From Alphaproteobacteria bacterium (GTDB lineage Bacteria > Pseudomonadota > Alphaproteobacteria > JAEULC01), in the NCBI GenBank assembly GCA_020851015.1, contig JADZDN010000193.1, positions 1-64,000 on the forward strand: a DNA stretch of 64,000 nucleotides. Direction: 5' to 3'. Made by a program: the position numbers and the translations under genes. The notes under the pieces are model-generated. The model was not told the origin of the DNA, made no database searches, and was given only the letters and a program-made list of their open reading frames with translations. This document shows, piece by piece, positions 8,198 through 17,027 of this stretch; position 1 is the stretch's first letter, and the number at the start of each line of letters is the position of its first letter.

Positions 8198-9526
8198 ATG
8201 GACGATCCACGCTTCGACACCAGCCCGCTTCCGGCGACCTATTTGCGGCAATCGCCGCCGCCGCTCGCCCTTCCCGCGCTGGCCGGCGATCTGCGCGCCG
8301 ACGTCGCCATCGTAGGCGGCGGGTACACGGGCCTTTCGGCGGCGCTCCACCTTGCCGAGAAGGGGACGCGCGTCGTCCTTGTGGAGGGGCGGGAAATCGG
8401 CTGGGGCGGATCGGGCCGGGCGTTTGGCCAGGTGGTTCCCTATGCGAAGCACGACGGCTGGCACATCCTCGAGGCCTTCGGCGACGCGGTGGGCGAGCGG
8501 ATGATCGCGGCCCTCGGCGCCGGACCGGACGTGGTGTTCGGCCTCGTCGACCGCTACGGCATCAAGTGCGGCGACCGCCGGGTTGGGCTTCTGTTCGCCG
8601 CCCATTCGCCCGCGGGCCGGGCGTCCCTGGAGCGCCGGGTCGAGTTCCAGCGCAAGCGCGGCGCGGCGATCGAACTGCTGGACGCGACGGCGACGGAGCG
8701 CGCGGTCGGCAGCCCATATTATTCGACGGCGGTCCTGGACCGCCGGGGCGGCTCGCTGACCCCGCTTGCCCTGGCGCGCGGCATGGGCTGGGCCGCGAAG
8801 GGCCTGGGCGTGGACATCCGGGAAAACTCGCCGGTGCGCGAGATCGTCCGCAGCGGCAAGGCTTGGCGCGTCGTCGCGGCCGATGGCGCGGTCGAGGCCG
8901 ACAGCGTGCTCGTGGCGACGGGCGCCTATACGAACGACCTGTGGCCGAATCTTCGGCAGTCCTTCATTCCCATGCGCGCGTTCCAGCTCGTCAGCAGGCC
9001 GCTCTCGGCGAATCTGCGCGGGCCCATCCTGCCGGGCGGCCAGTCGCTGACCGATACGCGGCGGCTTTATTCCGGCGTCCGGCTGCTGGATGACGGACGG
9101 CTGCACGTCAGCGCCGATGGACCCGCGTTCGCGACCGGGGGCAGTGTCTTCCGCGGCAAGGCCGAGCGGCGCGTCCGCAGCCTGTTCCCGCAAATCGCGT
9201 CGCTGGAATGGGACGAGGCTTGGAGCGGCTGGGTCGACGTGACCACCGACCAGTACCCGCGTCTGCACGAGCTGGAACCCGGGCTCTGGGCGGCGATGGG
9301 GCTGTCGGGCCGCGGCATTGCCTGGGGCGTTCTGCTGGGGCGCGAAGTGGCGTGGCGGATGATGGACATGGCGCGCGACCAGTGGTTCATGCCGGTTGCG
9401 CCCCTGCGGCGTGTCGCCGTCCGCCCCTATGCCGCGCCGCTGGTCGGCGCGCTGATGGCCTATTACCGGGTGCTCGACCGCTTCGAGATGTCCGGGTACG
9501 CCGGCCGGCCCAATTCCGCCCGTTAG
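8198..9526 (+). CDS. FAD-dependent oxidoreductase, DAO family (gamma-glutamylputrescine-oxidase/PuuB-like)
   Basis: A 442-residue flavoprotein. Near the N-terminus VAIVGGGYTGLSAALHLAEK gives the FAD dinucleotide fold (GGGYTG at about 40-45), and a conserved SGLSGRGIAWG-type stretch near the C-terminus (MGLSGRGIAWGVLLG) completes the FAD site. DAO-type enzymes of this length oxidise secondary or primary amines of amino-acid derivatives to imines or aldehydes. It opens a two-gene plus-strand unit with the PhzF homogolue, which starts 8 bases after its stop. It is one of four DAO-type enzymes in the window (with 20212, 31500 and 57999). The substrate is not evident. Confidence 0.88.
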   Translation: MDDPRFDTSPLPATYLRQSPPPLALPALAGDLRADVAIVGGGYTGLSAALHLAEKGTRVVLVEGREIGWGGSGRAFGQVVPYAKHDGWHILEAFGDAVGERMIAALGAGPDVVFGLVDRYGIKCGDRRVGLLFAAHSPAGRASLERRVEFQRKRGAAIELLDATATERAVGSPYYSTAVLDRRGGSLTPLALARGMGWAAKGLGVDIRENSPVREIVRSGKAWRVVAADGAVEADSVLVATGAYTNDLWPNLRQSFIPMRAFQLVSRPLSANLRGPILPGGQSLTDTRRLYSGVRLLDDGRLHVSADGPAFATGGSVFRGKAERRVRSLFPQIASLEWDEAWSGWVDVTTDQYPRLHELEPGLWAAMGLSGRGIAWGVLLGREVAWRMMDMARDQWFMPVAPLRRVAVRPYAAPLVGALMAYYRVLDRFEMSGYAGRPNSAR

Positions 9527-9534
9527 CCGCCGTC

Positions 9535-10323
9535 ATGTCCTTGCCGGTCTTCCAGATCGATGCCTTCGCCGACGGTCCGTTCAGCGGCAACCCGGCGGCA
9601 ATCGTGCTGGTGTCGGAATGGCCGGAAGTCCCGATCATGCAGTCGATCGCGGCGGAGATGAACCAGACGACGACGGCGTTCCTGCGTCGGCAGCATGACC
9701 GCTTCGCGCTGCGCTGGTTCACGCCGACGATCGAGGAGGAAATCTGCGGCCACGCGACGCTGGCGGCGGCGTGGCTGGTGTTCGACCGGATCGATCCCGC
9801 CCGCCGCGATGTCGCGTTCGATACCCGAGCCGGGGCGTTGACGGTTCGCCGCCTCGACGACGGCAAGCTCGAGATCGACTTCCCGGCGCGGCCGGCCGCG
9901 CCGGCGACGCCCCACGCGGATCTCTTGGCCGCGCTAGGCGGACCGCCGCCGGTCGAGGTCCGCGCCGCGCGTGACTACCTGGTCGTATACGACCGTCCGG
10001 ACATCGTGCGCGGCCTTCGCCCCGACTTTGCGCGCCTGGGGCGGACCGACCGGCACGCCACGATCGTCACCGCGCCGGGCGATGCCGGGTTCGACTGCGT
10101 GTCACGCTTTTTCGCGCCCGGGCACGGCATTGCGGAAGACCATGCGACCGGCGCCGCCCATGCCTCGATCGCGCCCTACTGGACCGGTCGGCTGGGCAAA
10201 CCGTCGATTGCGGCGTTCCAGGCCTCGCCGCGCGGCGGCTTCTTCCGCTGCACCATGCGCGGAAGCCGCGTCGCTTTCGCCGGTACCTGCCGGCTGTTCC
10301 TGGAAGGAAAGCTCGAAGCCTAG
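9535..10323 (+). CDS. PhzF-family protein with altered catalytic position
   Basis: A 262-residue PhzF/YddE-like isomerase fold protein. Family landmarks are FADGPFSGNPAAIVL (11-25), RWFTPTIEEEICGHATLAAA (60-79) and the C-terminal HGIAEDHATGAAH. In PhzF the acid/base is the Glu of the MNxSET motif; here the motif reads MNQTTT (42-47), placing Thr46 at that position, so PhzF-type proton transfer may be lost or altered. The start is ATG at 9535, 8 bases after the FAD oxidoreductase stop, so the two are probably co-transcribed. It converges on the TPP enzyme gene with 2 bases between stops. Substrate unknown. Confidence 0.9.
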   Translation: MSLPVFQIDAFADGPFSGNPAAIVLVSEWPEVPIMQSIAAEMNQTTTAFLRRQHDRFALRWFTPTIEEEICGHATLAAAWLVFDRIDPARRDVAFDTRAGALTVRRLDDGKLEIDFPARPAAPATPHADLLAALGGPPPVEVRAARDYLVVYDRPDIVRGLRPDFARLGRTDRHATIVTAPGDAGFDCVSRFFAPGHGIAEDHATGAAHASIAPYWTGRLGKPSIAAFQASPRGGFFRCTMRGSRVAFAGTCRLFLEGKLEA

Positions 10324-10325
10324 GC

Positions 10326-11936
10326 TCAGAGCTCCCGCAGCGCATTGAACTGGGCCACATAGCCCGAACCGTCGATCCGGGCGGCGATCAGCGTGGTACG
10401 GCCGGAGGCCAGCGCGGCCTTCAGCGCATCGCCAAGGGCGTTCTCGGTATCCACGACCACGCCGTCCGCGCCGAAGCCCTGCGCCAGCCGCTCCCAGTCG
10501 ATCCCGCCAATGCCGACGCCGTAGGGCTGGAGCCCCTTGATCTCCTGCTTCACGCGGATGAGGGCGATCTCCTGGTCATCGAAGACGACGACGATGATGG
10601 GCAGGTTCTCGCGCACGGCCGTCTGCAGCTCGGCAACCGCCAGCAGCAATCCGCCGTCGCCGGTGAACGCGACCACCGGCCGGTTCGGATGCGCCAGGCG
10701 CGCGGCCAGCGCGCCGTGAATGGCGAAGCCCATCGAACCGAGCCCGTTCGACGCCAGGAACTCGCGCGGTCCGTAGGATTCCCATTTCTGCACCACCAGC
10801 ATGCGGCTGGCCCCGGCGTCGCAGGTGGCGATGGTGTCGCGCGGCAGCACGGCGCGTGACACCTCCATCGCGGCCTGGGGCGAAAGACCTTGGCTGGGCG
10901 TGTCCAGCGCCGCCTTGACGTCCCGACGATAGGTGGCGGCGGCCTGGTGGCCCCAGCCCGAGCCTTCCGGGTTCCATTCCGCCAGCGCGCCCAGCAGCGG
11001 CACCAGATCGCCCACCAGCTCGAGCTGCGCGGGTACCAGCGCGTCCAGGCTGGGCGTGCTGGCCAGGGACAGCACGGGCGTCGTGTATGGCCAGGGCTTG
11101 GGTTGCAGCTCCACGCCGTCGAGTCCGATCGTCACGATCAGGTCGGCCTGCTTCACCAGGTTGCGTTCGATCAGCCCGCCGATGATGCAGCCCGCGCGCA
11201 GCGGATGGTCCTCGGGAATGGCACCCTTGCACTTGGGCGTGGTCAGCACGGGTGCGCCCAGGCGCTCGGCCAGTCGCACCAATTCGCCCGCCGCCCGGCA
11301 CCACAACACGCCCAACCCCGCCAGGATGATCGGGCGTTTCGCCTCGCGCAGCATGCGCAGCGGGGCCTTCAGCCCGTCGCGATCCGGCGGCGGGAGGAGC
11401 AGTTCGGGCTGCAGCGGCCCTTCGGCGACCAGGTCGGCGGCGTCGCGCGTGGTTTCGGTCGACGGCATGTCGAACTGGACGGGGCCTGGCGGCGCGCCGG
11501 TGGCGACGCGGATCGCGCGCCGTATCTGCTGGCGGACCGTCCTTGCCGCGATCGTGGTCCCCCATTTGACCAAAGGCGCGTAGAGCTGGAGCTGGTTGAT
11601 GCGCTGGCGTAGCCCGGTTTCGTACACATGCGATGGGTACTGGTCGGTGATCGCGATCAGCGGGCAGCGGTCCAATGCCGCGTGCGCGATGCCGTTCACC
11701 ATGTTCGAGGCGCCGGGGCCGCGCGTCGACATGCAGACGCCGGGCGAGCCGGTGATTTCGCCCCAGGTAGCGGCCAGCATGGCGCCCGCGGTCTCCTGCT
11801 TCACGAAGATGAAGCGCAATCCCTTCTCGCGAGCCGCCTGCATCATTTCGACCGATTCGCCGCCCGGATGGCCGACGATGAATGGCGTGCCGCAGTCGCG
11901 GAACGCTTCTGCCAGAACTTCTACTGTCGTCGCCAT
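10326..11936 (-). CDS. Acetolactate-synthase-like TPP-dependent enzyme
   Basis: A 536-residue single-chain TPP enzyme with PYR, central and PP domains. The activating Glu is E48 in FVKQETAGAML, a STRGPGASNMVNG stretch follows, and the TPP/Mg motif is FTGDGG with the downstream acidic FDDQE. The overall pattern is that of the acetolactate synthase/benzaldehyde-lyase group rather than true biosynthetic IlvB, and no IlvN-type regulatory subunit is nearby. Its start codon lies 1 base after the HyuA stop, so it is co-transcribed and perhaps translationally coupled to HyuA. This pairing suggests that a 2-oxo acid is released by the ring-opening pathway and then decarboxylated, which is inference. 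Confidence 0.9.
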   Translation of the reverse strand: MATTVEVLAEAFRDCGTPFIVGHPGGESVEMMQAAREKGLRFIFVKQETAGAMLAATWGEITGSPGVCMSTRGPGASNMVNGIAHAALDRCPLIAITDQYPSHVYETGLRQRINQLQLYAPLVKWGTTIAARTVRQQIRRAIRVATGAPPGPVQFDMPSTETTRDAADLVAEGPLQPELLLPPPDRDGLKAPLRMLREAKRPIILAGLGVLWCRAAGELVRLAERLGAPVLTTPKCKGAIPEDHPLRAGCIIGGLIERNLVKQADLIVTIGLDGVELQPKPWPYTTPVLSLASTPSLDALVPAQLELVGDLVPLLGALAEWNPEGSGWGHQAAATYRRDVKAALDTPSQGLSPQAAMEVSRAVLPRDTIATCDAGASRMLVVQKWESYGPREFLASNGLGSMGFAIHGALAARLAHPNRPVVAFTGDGGLLLAVAELQTAVRENLPIIVVVFDDQEIALIRVKQEIKGLQPYGVGIGGIDWERLAQGFGADGVVVDTENALGDALKAALASGRTTLIAARIDGSGYVAQFNALREL

Positions 11937-11937
11937 G

Positions 11938-14049
11938 TCAGCCGCCCTTTCCGGCGTCGCCTGTTTGCCGCTCGATCTCGATGATCAGGTTCAAATGCTG
12001 GTCGATCGAGAAGGACGCGTCGGGGCCGACCACAACGGTCGACTCGCGCTCCTCGACCACGGCGGGCCCCTTGATGCGATCGCCGGCGCGCAGCGCATAG
12101 CGATTGTACACGGCACAGGGCGTATAGCCAGTTTCCGGGAAAAAGGCCCGGCGCGTGCCTTTCAGCGCCTTGCCCTGCTCCGCCCGTGCGCCGGTGAAAT
12201 TGAGCTGGATGTCGGGAACGGGGGCATAGGCGCTGAGCCGCCAGGTCAGCGCCTCGATCGGAACGTCCTGGATCTGCCGGTCGAACAGCCGCCCGTACGT
12301 CTCCAGGAACAGGCGGCGCATTTCCTCCAGCGAATCTGCTCCCAATGGAGGCGATGGGACCGCCACGCCGATTTCGAATCCCTGGCCGACGTAGCGCATG
12401 TCCGCCGTGCGTTTGATGACAATCTCCGCGTCGTTTGCGCCGGCCTCGACCAGCAGAGCGCGTGCGTCGCGTTCCATTTCGCCGAACAGGCCATTCAGGC
12501 GTGCCCAGTCGAGATCCTTGAGCCGCGACACATAGCTGCGGACCAGGTTCACCGCGGGCGAGGCCACCAGGAATCCAAGCGCCGACATCACGCCGGCGCC
12601 GAGCGGGCAAATGATCCGATCGACCTTGAGCAGCTTGGCGAGACCATAGGCATGCACCGGTCCCGCGCCGCCGAACGCCATCATCGTGTAGCGGCGGGGA
12701 TCGCGGCCCTTCTCGGCGATATACATGCGCGTCGCCGATGCCATGTTCTCGTTGACGATGCTGTGGATGCCGGCAGCGGCCTCGGTGACGCCGACGCCAA
12801 GGGGGACGGCAAGCCGCTCCTTGAACGCGCCTTCGACGGTGGAGAGGTTCAGCTTCATTTCGCCACCGAGGAAGTAGTCCGGCGACAGGTAGCCGAGCAG
12901 AAGGTCCGCGTCGGTCACGGTGGGATCGGCCCCGCCGCGGCCATAGCAGATCGGGCCGGGTTCCGAACCGGCGCTTTCGGGTCCGACCTTCATCAACCCC
13001 ATCGCGTCGATCCGGGCCTTGGAACCGCCGCCCGCGCCGATTTCGATCAGGTCGATCACCGGCACCTTCAGCGGCAGCCCGGAGCCCTTGCGGAAGCGGC
13101 GCACGCGACCCGCCTCGAATTCATGGGCGTATTCGGGACGGCCTTTCTCGATCAAACACATCTTGGCGGTGGTGCCGCCCATGTCGAACGAGATCATGTG
13201 ATCGATATTGGCCAGCTTGGCGTAGTAGGTGCCGGCGATGGCGCCGGCCGCGGGGCCGGACTCGATCAGGTGGATCGGAAACTCGCGCGCCGCACGAACG
13301 GTGGTCACTCCTCCGCCCGACAGCATGACATGGAGCGTGCTTCTCAGCCCCTTGTCCTTGAGGTGCCGGTCCAGCCGCTCGAGATAGGTTTGGACGAGCG
13401 GTTGGACATAGGCGTTGGCGCAGGCCGTGCTGGCGCGCTCGAACTCGCGTATCTCCGGCGCCACCGCCGATGAGATGGTGACGGGAATGCCGGGCATCGT
13501 CTCCTCGACGATCCGCTTCGCCTCCACCTCGTGTACATTGTTCAGATAGGAGTGCAGGAAACAGATCGCGACCGCCTGCACCCCCTCCTTGGCCATCGCC
13601 TGCGCTGCCGCCCGCACCTGGCCACGATCCAGCGCCAGAAGCTCGGTGCCCGTTGCGTCGACCCGCTCGGCGACCGTCAACCGCAGCGACCGCGGGACAA
13701 GCGGTTCGGGCTTTTCGAGGAACAGGTCGTAGAGGTCGTAGCGGATCTCGCGGCCCATCTCGAGCGTGTCGCGAAAGCCCTTGGTCGTGATCAGTCCGAC
13801 CTTGACGCCCTTGCGCTCGATCACGGTGTTGGCCACGAGCGTCGTGCCGTGCACCAGACCGGTGACCCGGTCGATCGACGTGCCGGCTTCACGGAGCAGG
13901 CGCTCGGCGCCCTCGATGATGGCGATGCTGGGATCGCCGGGCGTCGTCAGCCGCTTGCCCGTGAAGATCAGCTTGCGTGACTCGTCGACCAGCACGAAAT
14001 CGGTGAAGGTGCCGCCGACATCGACTCCGATCCGGATTCCAGCGCTCAC
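11938..14049 (-). CDS. Hydantoinase A / 5-oxoprolinase family protein
   Basis: A 703-residue HyuA with the N-terminal actin-like ATPase signature GVDVGGTFTDFVLVD (8-22), a second phosphate-binding region (SFDMGGTTAKMCLIE) and the IEIGAGGGS stretch. HyuA hydrolyses ATP to drive opening of cyclic amides together with HyuB. I place the start at GTG 14049 because GGGAG lies 6 bases upstream; the open frame extends further upstream without support. The companion HyuB at 15342 is on the opposite strand beyond the 2-hydroxyacid dehydrogenase, so subunits of one complex may be made from divergent transcripts. The TPP enzyme gene follows after 1 base. Confidence 0.92.
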   Translation of the reverse strand: MSAGIRIGVDVGGTFTDFVLVDESRKLIFTGKRLTTPGDPSIAIIEGAERLLREAGTSIDRVTGLVHGTTLVANTVIERKGVKVGLITTKGFRDTLEMGREIRYDLYDLFLEKPEPLVPRSLRLTVAERVDATGTELLALDRGQVRAAAQAMAKEGVQAVAICFLHSYLNNVHEVEAKRIVEETMPGIPVTISSAVAPEIREFERASTACANAYVQPLVQTYLERLDRHLKDKGLRSTLHVMLSGGGVTTVRAAREFPIHLIESGPAAGAIAGTYYAKLANIDHMISFDMGGTTAKMCLIEKGRPEYAHEFEAGRVRRFRKGSGLPLKVPVIDLIEIGAGGGSKARIDAMGLMKVGPESAGSEPGPICYGRGGADPTVTDADLLLGYLSPDYFLGGEMKLNLSTVEGAFKERLAVPLGVGVTEAAAGIHSIVNENMASATRMYIAEKGRDPRRYTMMAFGGAGPVHAYGLAKLLKVDRIICPLGAGVMSALGFLVASPAVNLVRSYVSRLKDLDWARLNGLFGEMERDARALLVEAGANDAEIVIKRTADMRYVGQGFEIGVAVPSPPLGADSLEEMRRLFLETYGRLFDRQIQDVPIEALTWRLSAYAPVPDIQLNFTGARAEQGKALKGTRRAFFPETGYTPCAVYNRYALRAGDRIKGPAVVEERESTVVVGPDASFSIDQHLNLIIEIERQTGDAGKGG

Positions 14050-14290
14050 GTCAAACTCCCAAAGCCCACTGTCACGTTTGCCGCGCGGCCAATGCCTGCC
14101 GGACGCAGGAGACCGGGGCGACAGCGCCGCCGAAGTGTCGTCAGCCAGCCAATCGCAAGTCAAGCAAATCAGCTATGGATCGCCGGCTCTTATCCGAACC
14201 GATTACCTGCCATTATGAAATGCCGCCGCTGCCGGGGCGCGCAGCATTCGCCCTGGCAAATGCACGCGCAATCCTGCAAATTGTGCGTCA

Positions 14291-15310
14291 TTGAATTTCC
14301 AGCTAGGGGCGGTCGCGTTGCAAGGAATTTGCGCCGCGTTCCTCGATCAGTTCCACCCGGCGATCCGCGCGACGATAGAGCGGATGGCGCCCCGTGGGTG
14401 GACCGTTCGCTTCGCCCGCTCGAATGCCGCATCCGACCAAAACAAAGCGGCAATGGATGCCGTGCTCTTGTTTCCGGTAGCGGCGCTGGTCCGGGGTGAG
14501 ATGCTGGCTGCCGCTCCGCGCCTGCGCCTGATACAGAAGTTGGGTGCGGGGGTGGACCGCATCGACTTGGAAACCTGCCGGCAACGCGGCATCGCGGTCG
14601 CAAAACTGTCGGCGGGAAACGCGATCCCGGTCGCCGAGCATACGGTGCTGATGATTCTCGCCGCCTGCCGCCGCCTGCCCGAGATGGACAGTCGCACGCG
14701 CAGGGGCGAGTGGCTGAAGGAGCACGCGCGCGGCGTCAACCGGCACATCCATGGCAAGCGCGTTGGCCTGGTCGGGCTGGGCGCCATCGGCATGCAGGTG
14801 GCGCGCGTGTTGTCGGGATTCGGCGTCGAGATCGTCTACTACGACCCTGCTGTGACGCGCGACGCGGCAGCCGCGGTGGACGCCCGGCCCTTGGAGCTCG
14901 ACGAGCTGCTTGCAACGTCCGATATCGTGTCGCTGCATCTGCCGCTGCTTCCGCAGACGGCGGGGATCATCGACGCGCGCCGTATCGCGCTGTTGAAACC
15001 CGACGCAATCCTGGTGAATTGCGCGCGCGGCGGGCTGGTGGACGAAGCATCGCTAGCGAAGGCACTGAACGAAGGCAAGCTGTTCGCCGCGGCGATCGAC
15101 ACCTTCGCCACCGAACCGCCGGCGGGCAACCCGCTGCTGGAGAGCGACCGAACCGTCGTGACCCCGCATCTGGCAGGCGCGACGCTCGACAATTTCGCCA
15201 ATGTGCTGAAACGCGGCTTCGCCAATGCCGAAGCCTACCTGGCCAACGGGTACCTGCCGGCCGGCGACGCCGTGCTGGCGCCATCCCGACGGGCGGCGCC
15301 CGCCCCATAG
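14291..15310 (+). CDS. D-2-hydroxyacid dehydrogenase
   Basis: A 339-residue NAD-dependent dehydrogenase paralogous to 4114-5082. The glycine motif is GLGAIG in RVGLVGLGAIGMQ, and the catalytic Arg, Glu and His are in NCARGGLVDE, FATEPPAGNPL and VTPHLAGAT. The start is uncertain: TTG at 14291 opens the frame, and a second TTG at 14318 has AGGGG 8 bases upstream; there is no ATG near the expected N-terminus. It heads a plus-strand unit with HyuB (31 bases downstream) and is divergent from HyuA. A role in reducing or forming a 2-hydroxy acid linked to the hydantoinase pathway is an inference from the layout. Confidence 0.9.
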   Translation: MNFQLGAVALQGICAAFLDQFHPAIRATIERMAPRGWTVRFARSNAASDQNKAAMDAVLLFPVAALVRGEMLAAAPRLRLIQKLGAGVDRIDLETCRQRGIAVAKLSAGNAIPVAEHTVLMILAACRRLPEMDSRTRRGEWLKEHARGVNRHIHGKRVGLVGLGAIGMQVARVLSGFGVEIVYYDPAVTRDAAAAVDARPLELDELLATSDIVSLHLPLLPQTAGIIDARRIALLKPDAILVNCARGGLVDEASLAKALNEGKLFAAAIDTFATEPPAGNPLLESDRTVVTPHLAGATLDNFANVLKRGFANAEAYLANGYLPAGDAVLAPSRRAAPAP

Positions 15311-15341
15311 AACCCGCAGCTTTCTCACCGCTGGAGGAATG

Positions 15342-16994
15342 ATGAGCGCACAGCGCACGGACTTCGACCCGATCACGCTGGAAATCCTGTGGAGCCGGCT
15401 GATCTCCATTGCCGACGAATCTGCCGCGGCTTTGCTGCGCACCTCTTTCTCCACGATCGTGCGCGAGTCGAACGACTATGCCACGGTGCTGATGGATGCG
15501 AACGGCGATTCGCTGGCCGAGAACACGACCGGCATTCCATCGTTCGTCGGTATCCTGCCGCGGACCTTGAAGCATTTCCTGAAGCGCTTCCCAAAGGACC
15601 AGTGGCGGCCCGGCGACTGCATCATCACCAACGATCCCTGGATGGCGACCGGGCATCTGCCGGACATCACGATGGCGGCGCCGATCTTCCACAAGGGCCG
15701 TCTGGTTGGTTTCTCGGGCTCGATCGCGCACTCGCCGGACATCGGCGGCTCGATCTGGTCCTCGGACTGCCGGGAAGTCTTCGAGGAGGGAATCCGAATC
15801 CCCCCGATGAAGTTTTTGGAGGAGGGAAAGCCGAACAAGATCCTGTTCGAGATGATCGAATCCAACGTGCGCGTCCCCGATCAGGTGATGGGCGACCTGG
15901 ATGCCCAGGTCACCTCGCAGCACGCCTGCGCGCGCCGGTTGCAGGAATTCCTCGACGACGCGGGGATGGTGGATTTGACCACGCTTTCCGCCGCCCTTCA
16001 GCAGCGCGCCGAGATGGCAATGCGCAAGGCGATCGAGGCGGTGCCGGACGGGACCTACCGTTCGCGGGTCAGCGCCGATGGCTATGACGCCGACGAGACG
16101 CATATCGAGTGCGCGATCACGGTCAAGGGCTCGAACCTGCATGTCGACTATGCCGGCACGTCGAAGCAGATCGACCGAGGCCTCAATTCGGTGATGAACT
16201 ACACCTATGCCTACTCGGTGTATCCGATCAAATGCGCGCTCGATCCGACGACTCCTCGCAACGAGGGTTCCTACCGCTCGGTCACGGTGGACGCGCCGCT
16301 CGGCAGCGTGCTGAACCCGCGCTACCCGGCGCCGGTCAACGCGCGCCAGCTGACGGGGCATCTGCTGGCGGGCGCGCTCTACAAGGCGCTGGCGCAGGCG
16401 GTCCCGGAGAAAGTCAGCGCGGAGTCCGGTTCGGCGCCCACCGTTCGTTCCGTCTATAGCGGTACCGACCGCAAGGGCAACCGCTTCTCCCAAATCCTGT
16501 TCGCCAGCGGCGGCATGGGCGGCAATTGCCAGCAGGACGGCCATTCCTGCACGGCCTTTCCGACCAACGCCGGCTCGGGCAGCATCGAGGCGCTGGAAAG
16601 CATTTCGCCGCTGGTCGTATGGCGGAAGGAATTCCGTCCCGACTCGGGCGGAGCGGGCAGGTTCCGCGGCGGCTTGGGCCAGGACGTCGAGGTGGAGGTC
16701 GTTTCGAACGACCCGATCCGCCTGTCGCTCCTGTCCGACCGGCAGAAATATCCGCCCCAGGGCCTGTTGGGCGGGATGCCAGGCGCAAAGGTGGACATCT
16801 TCCTCGGCAACGGCACCAAGCCGCATCCGAAGTCGCGCAGCACGCTGATGCCGGGCGATCGCCTGACCATGCGGTTCAGCGGCGGCGCGGGCTACGGCGA
16901 TCCGCGCGAACGGGACCGTGAGACGGTTCGCAGCGACCTGCGGAACGGCTACATCACCGCCGAGGCGGCGCGACGCGACTACGGGCTGAGCTGA
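15342..16994 (+). CDS. Hydantoinase B / 5-oxoprolinase family protein
   Basis: A complete 550-residue HyuB beginning with DPITLEILWSRLISIADE and containing ITNDPWMATGHLPDI and the C-terminal GGAGRFRGG and FSGGAGYGDP motifs. HyuB forms the catalytic partner of HyuA in ATP-dependent cyclic-amide hydrolysis. The start is ATG at 15342 with GGAGG at 15333-15337; an immediately preceding ATG (15339) would leave only 1 base of spacing. It lies 31 bases after the 2-hydroxyacid dehydrogenase and converges on the aminotransferase gene, with a hairpin at the junction. It is paralogous to the truncated HyuB at the window start. Confidence 0.92.
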   Translation: MSAQRTDFDPITLEILWSRLISIADESAAALLRTSFSTIVRESNDYATVLMDANGDSLAENTTGIPSFVGILPRTLKHFLKRFPKDQWRPGDCIITNDPWMATGHLPDITMAAPIFHKGRLVGFSGSIAHSPDIGGSIWSSDCREVFEEGIRIPPMKFLEEGKPNKILFEMIESNVRVPDQVMGDLDAQVTSQHACARRLQEFLDDAGMVDLTTLSAALQQRAEMAMRKAIEAVPDGTYRSRVSADGYDADETHIECAITVKGSNLHVDYAGTSKQIDRGLNSVMNYTYAYSVYPIKCALDPTTPRNEGSYRSVTVDAPLGSVLNPRYPAPVNARQLTGHLLAGALYKALAQAVPEKVSAESGSAPTVRSVYSGTDRKGNRFSQILFASGGMGGNCQQDGHSCTAFPTNAGSGSIEALESISPLVVWRKEFRPDSGGAGRFRGGLGQDVEVEVVSNDPIRLSLLSDRQKYPPQGLLGGMPGAKVDIFLGNGTKPHPKSRSTLMPGDRLTMRFSGGAGYGDPRERDRETVRSDLRNGYITAEAARRDYGLS

Positions 16995-17004
16995 CCGAAG
17001 ATCA

Positions 17005-17027
17005 TCGGCGCCGTCACTTGGCGCCGA
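17005..17027. terminator. Hairpin at the convergent HyuB / aminotransferase junction
   Basis: TCGGCGCC and GGCGCCGA form an 8-base perfect stem with a 7-base loop, overlapping the last codons of the minus-strand aminotransferase. Its place between converging genes suggests a bidirectional stop; no T-tract is present. Confidence 0.5.
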
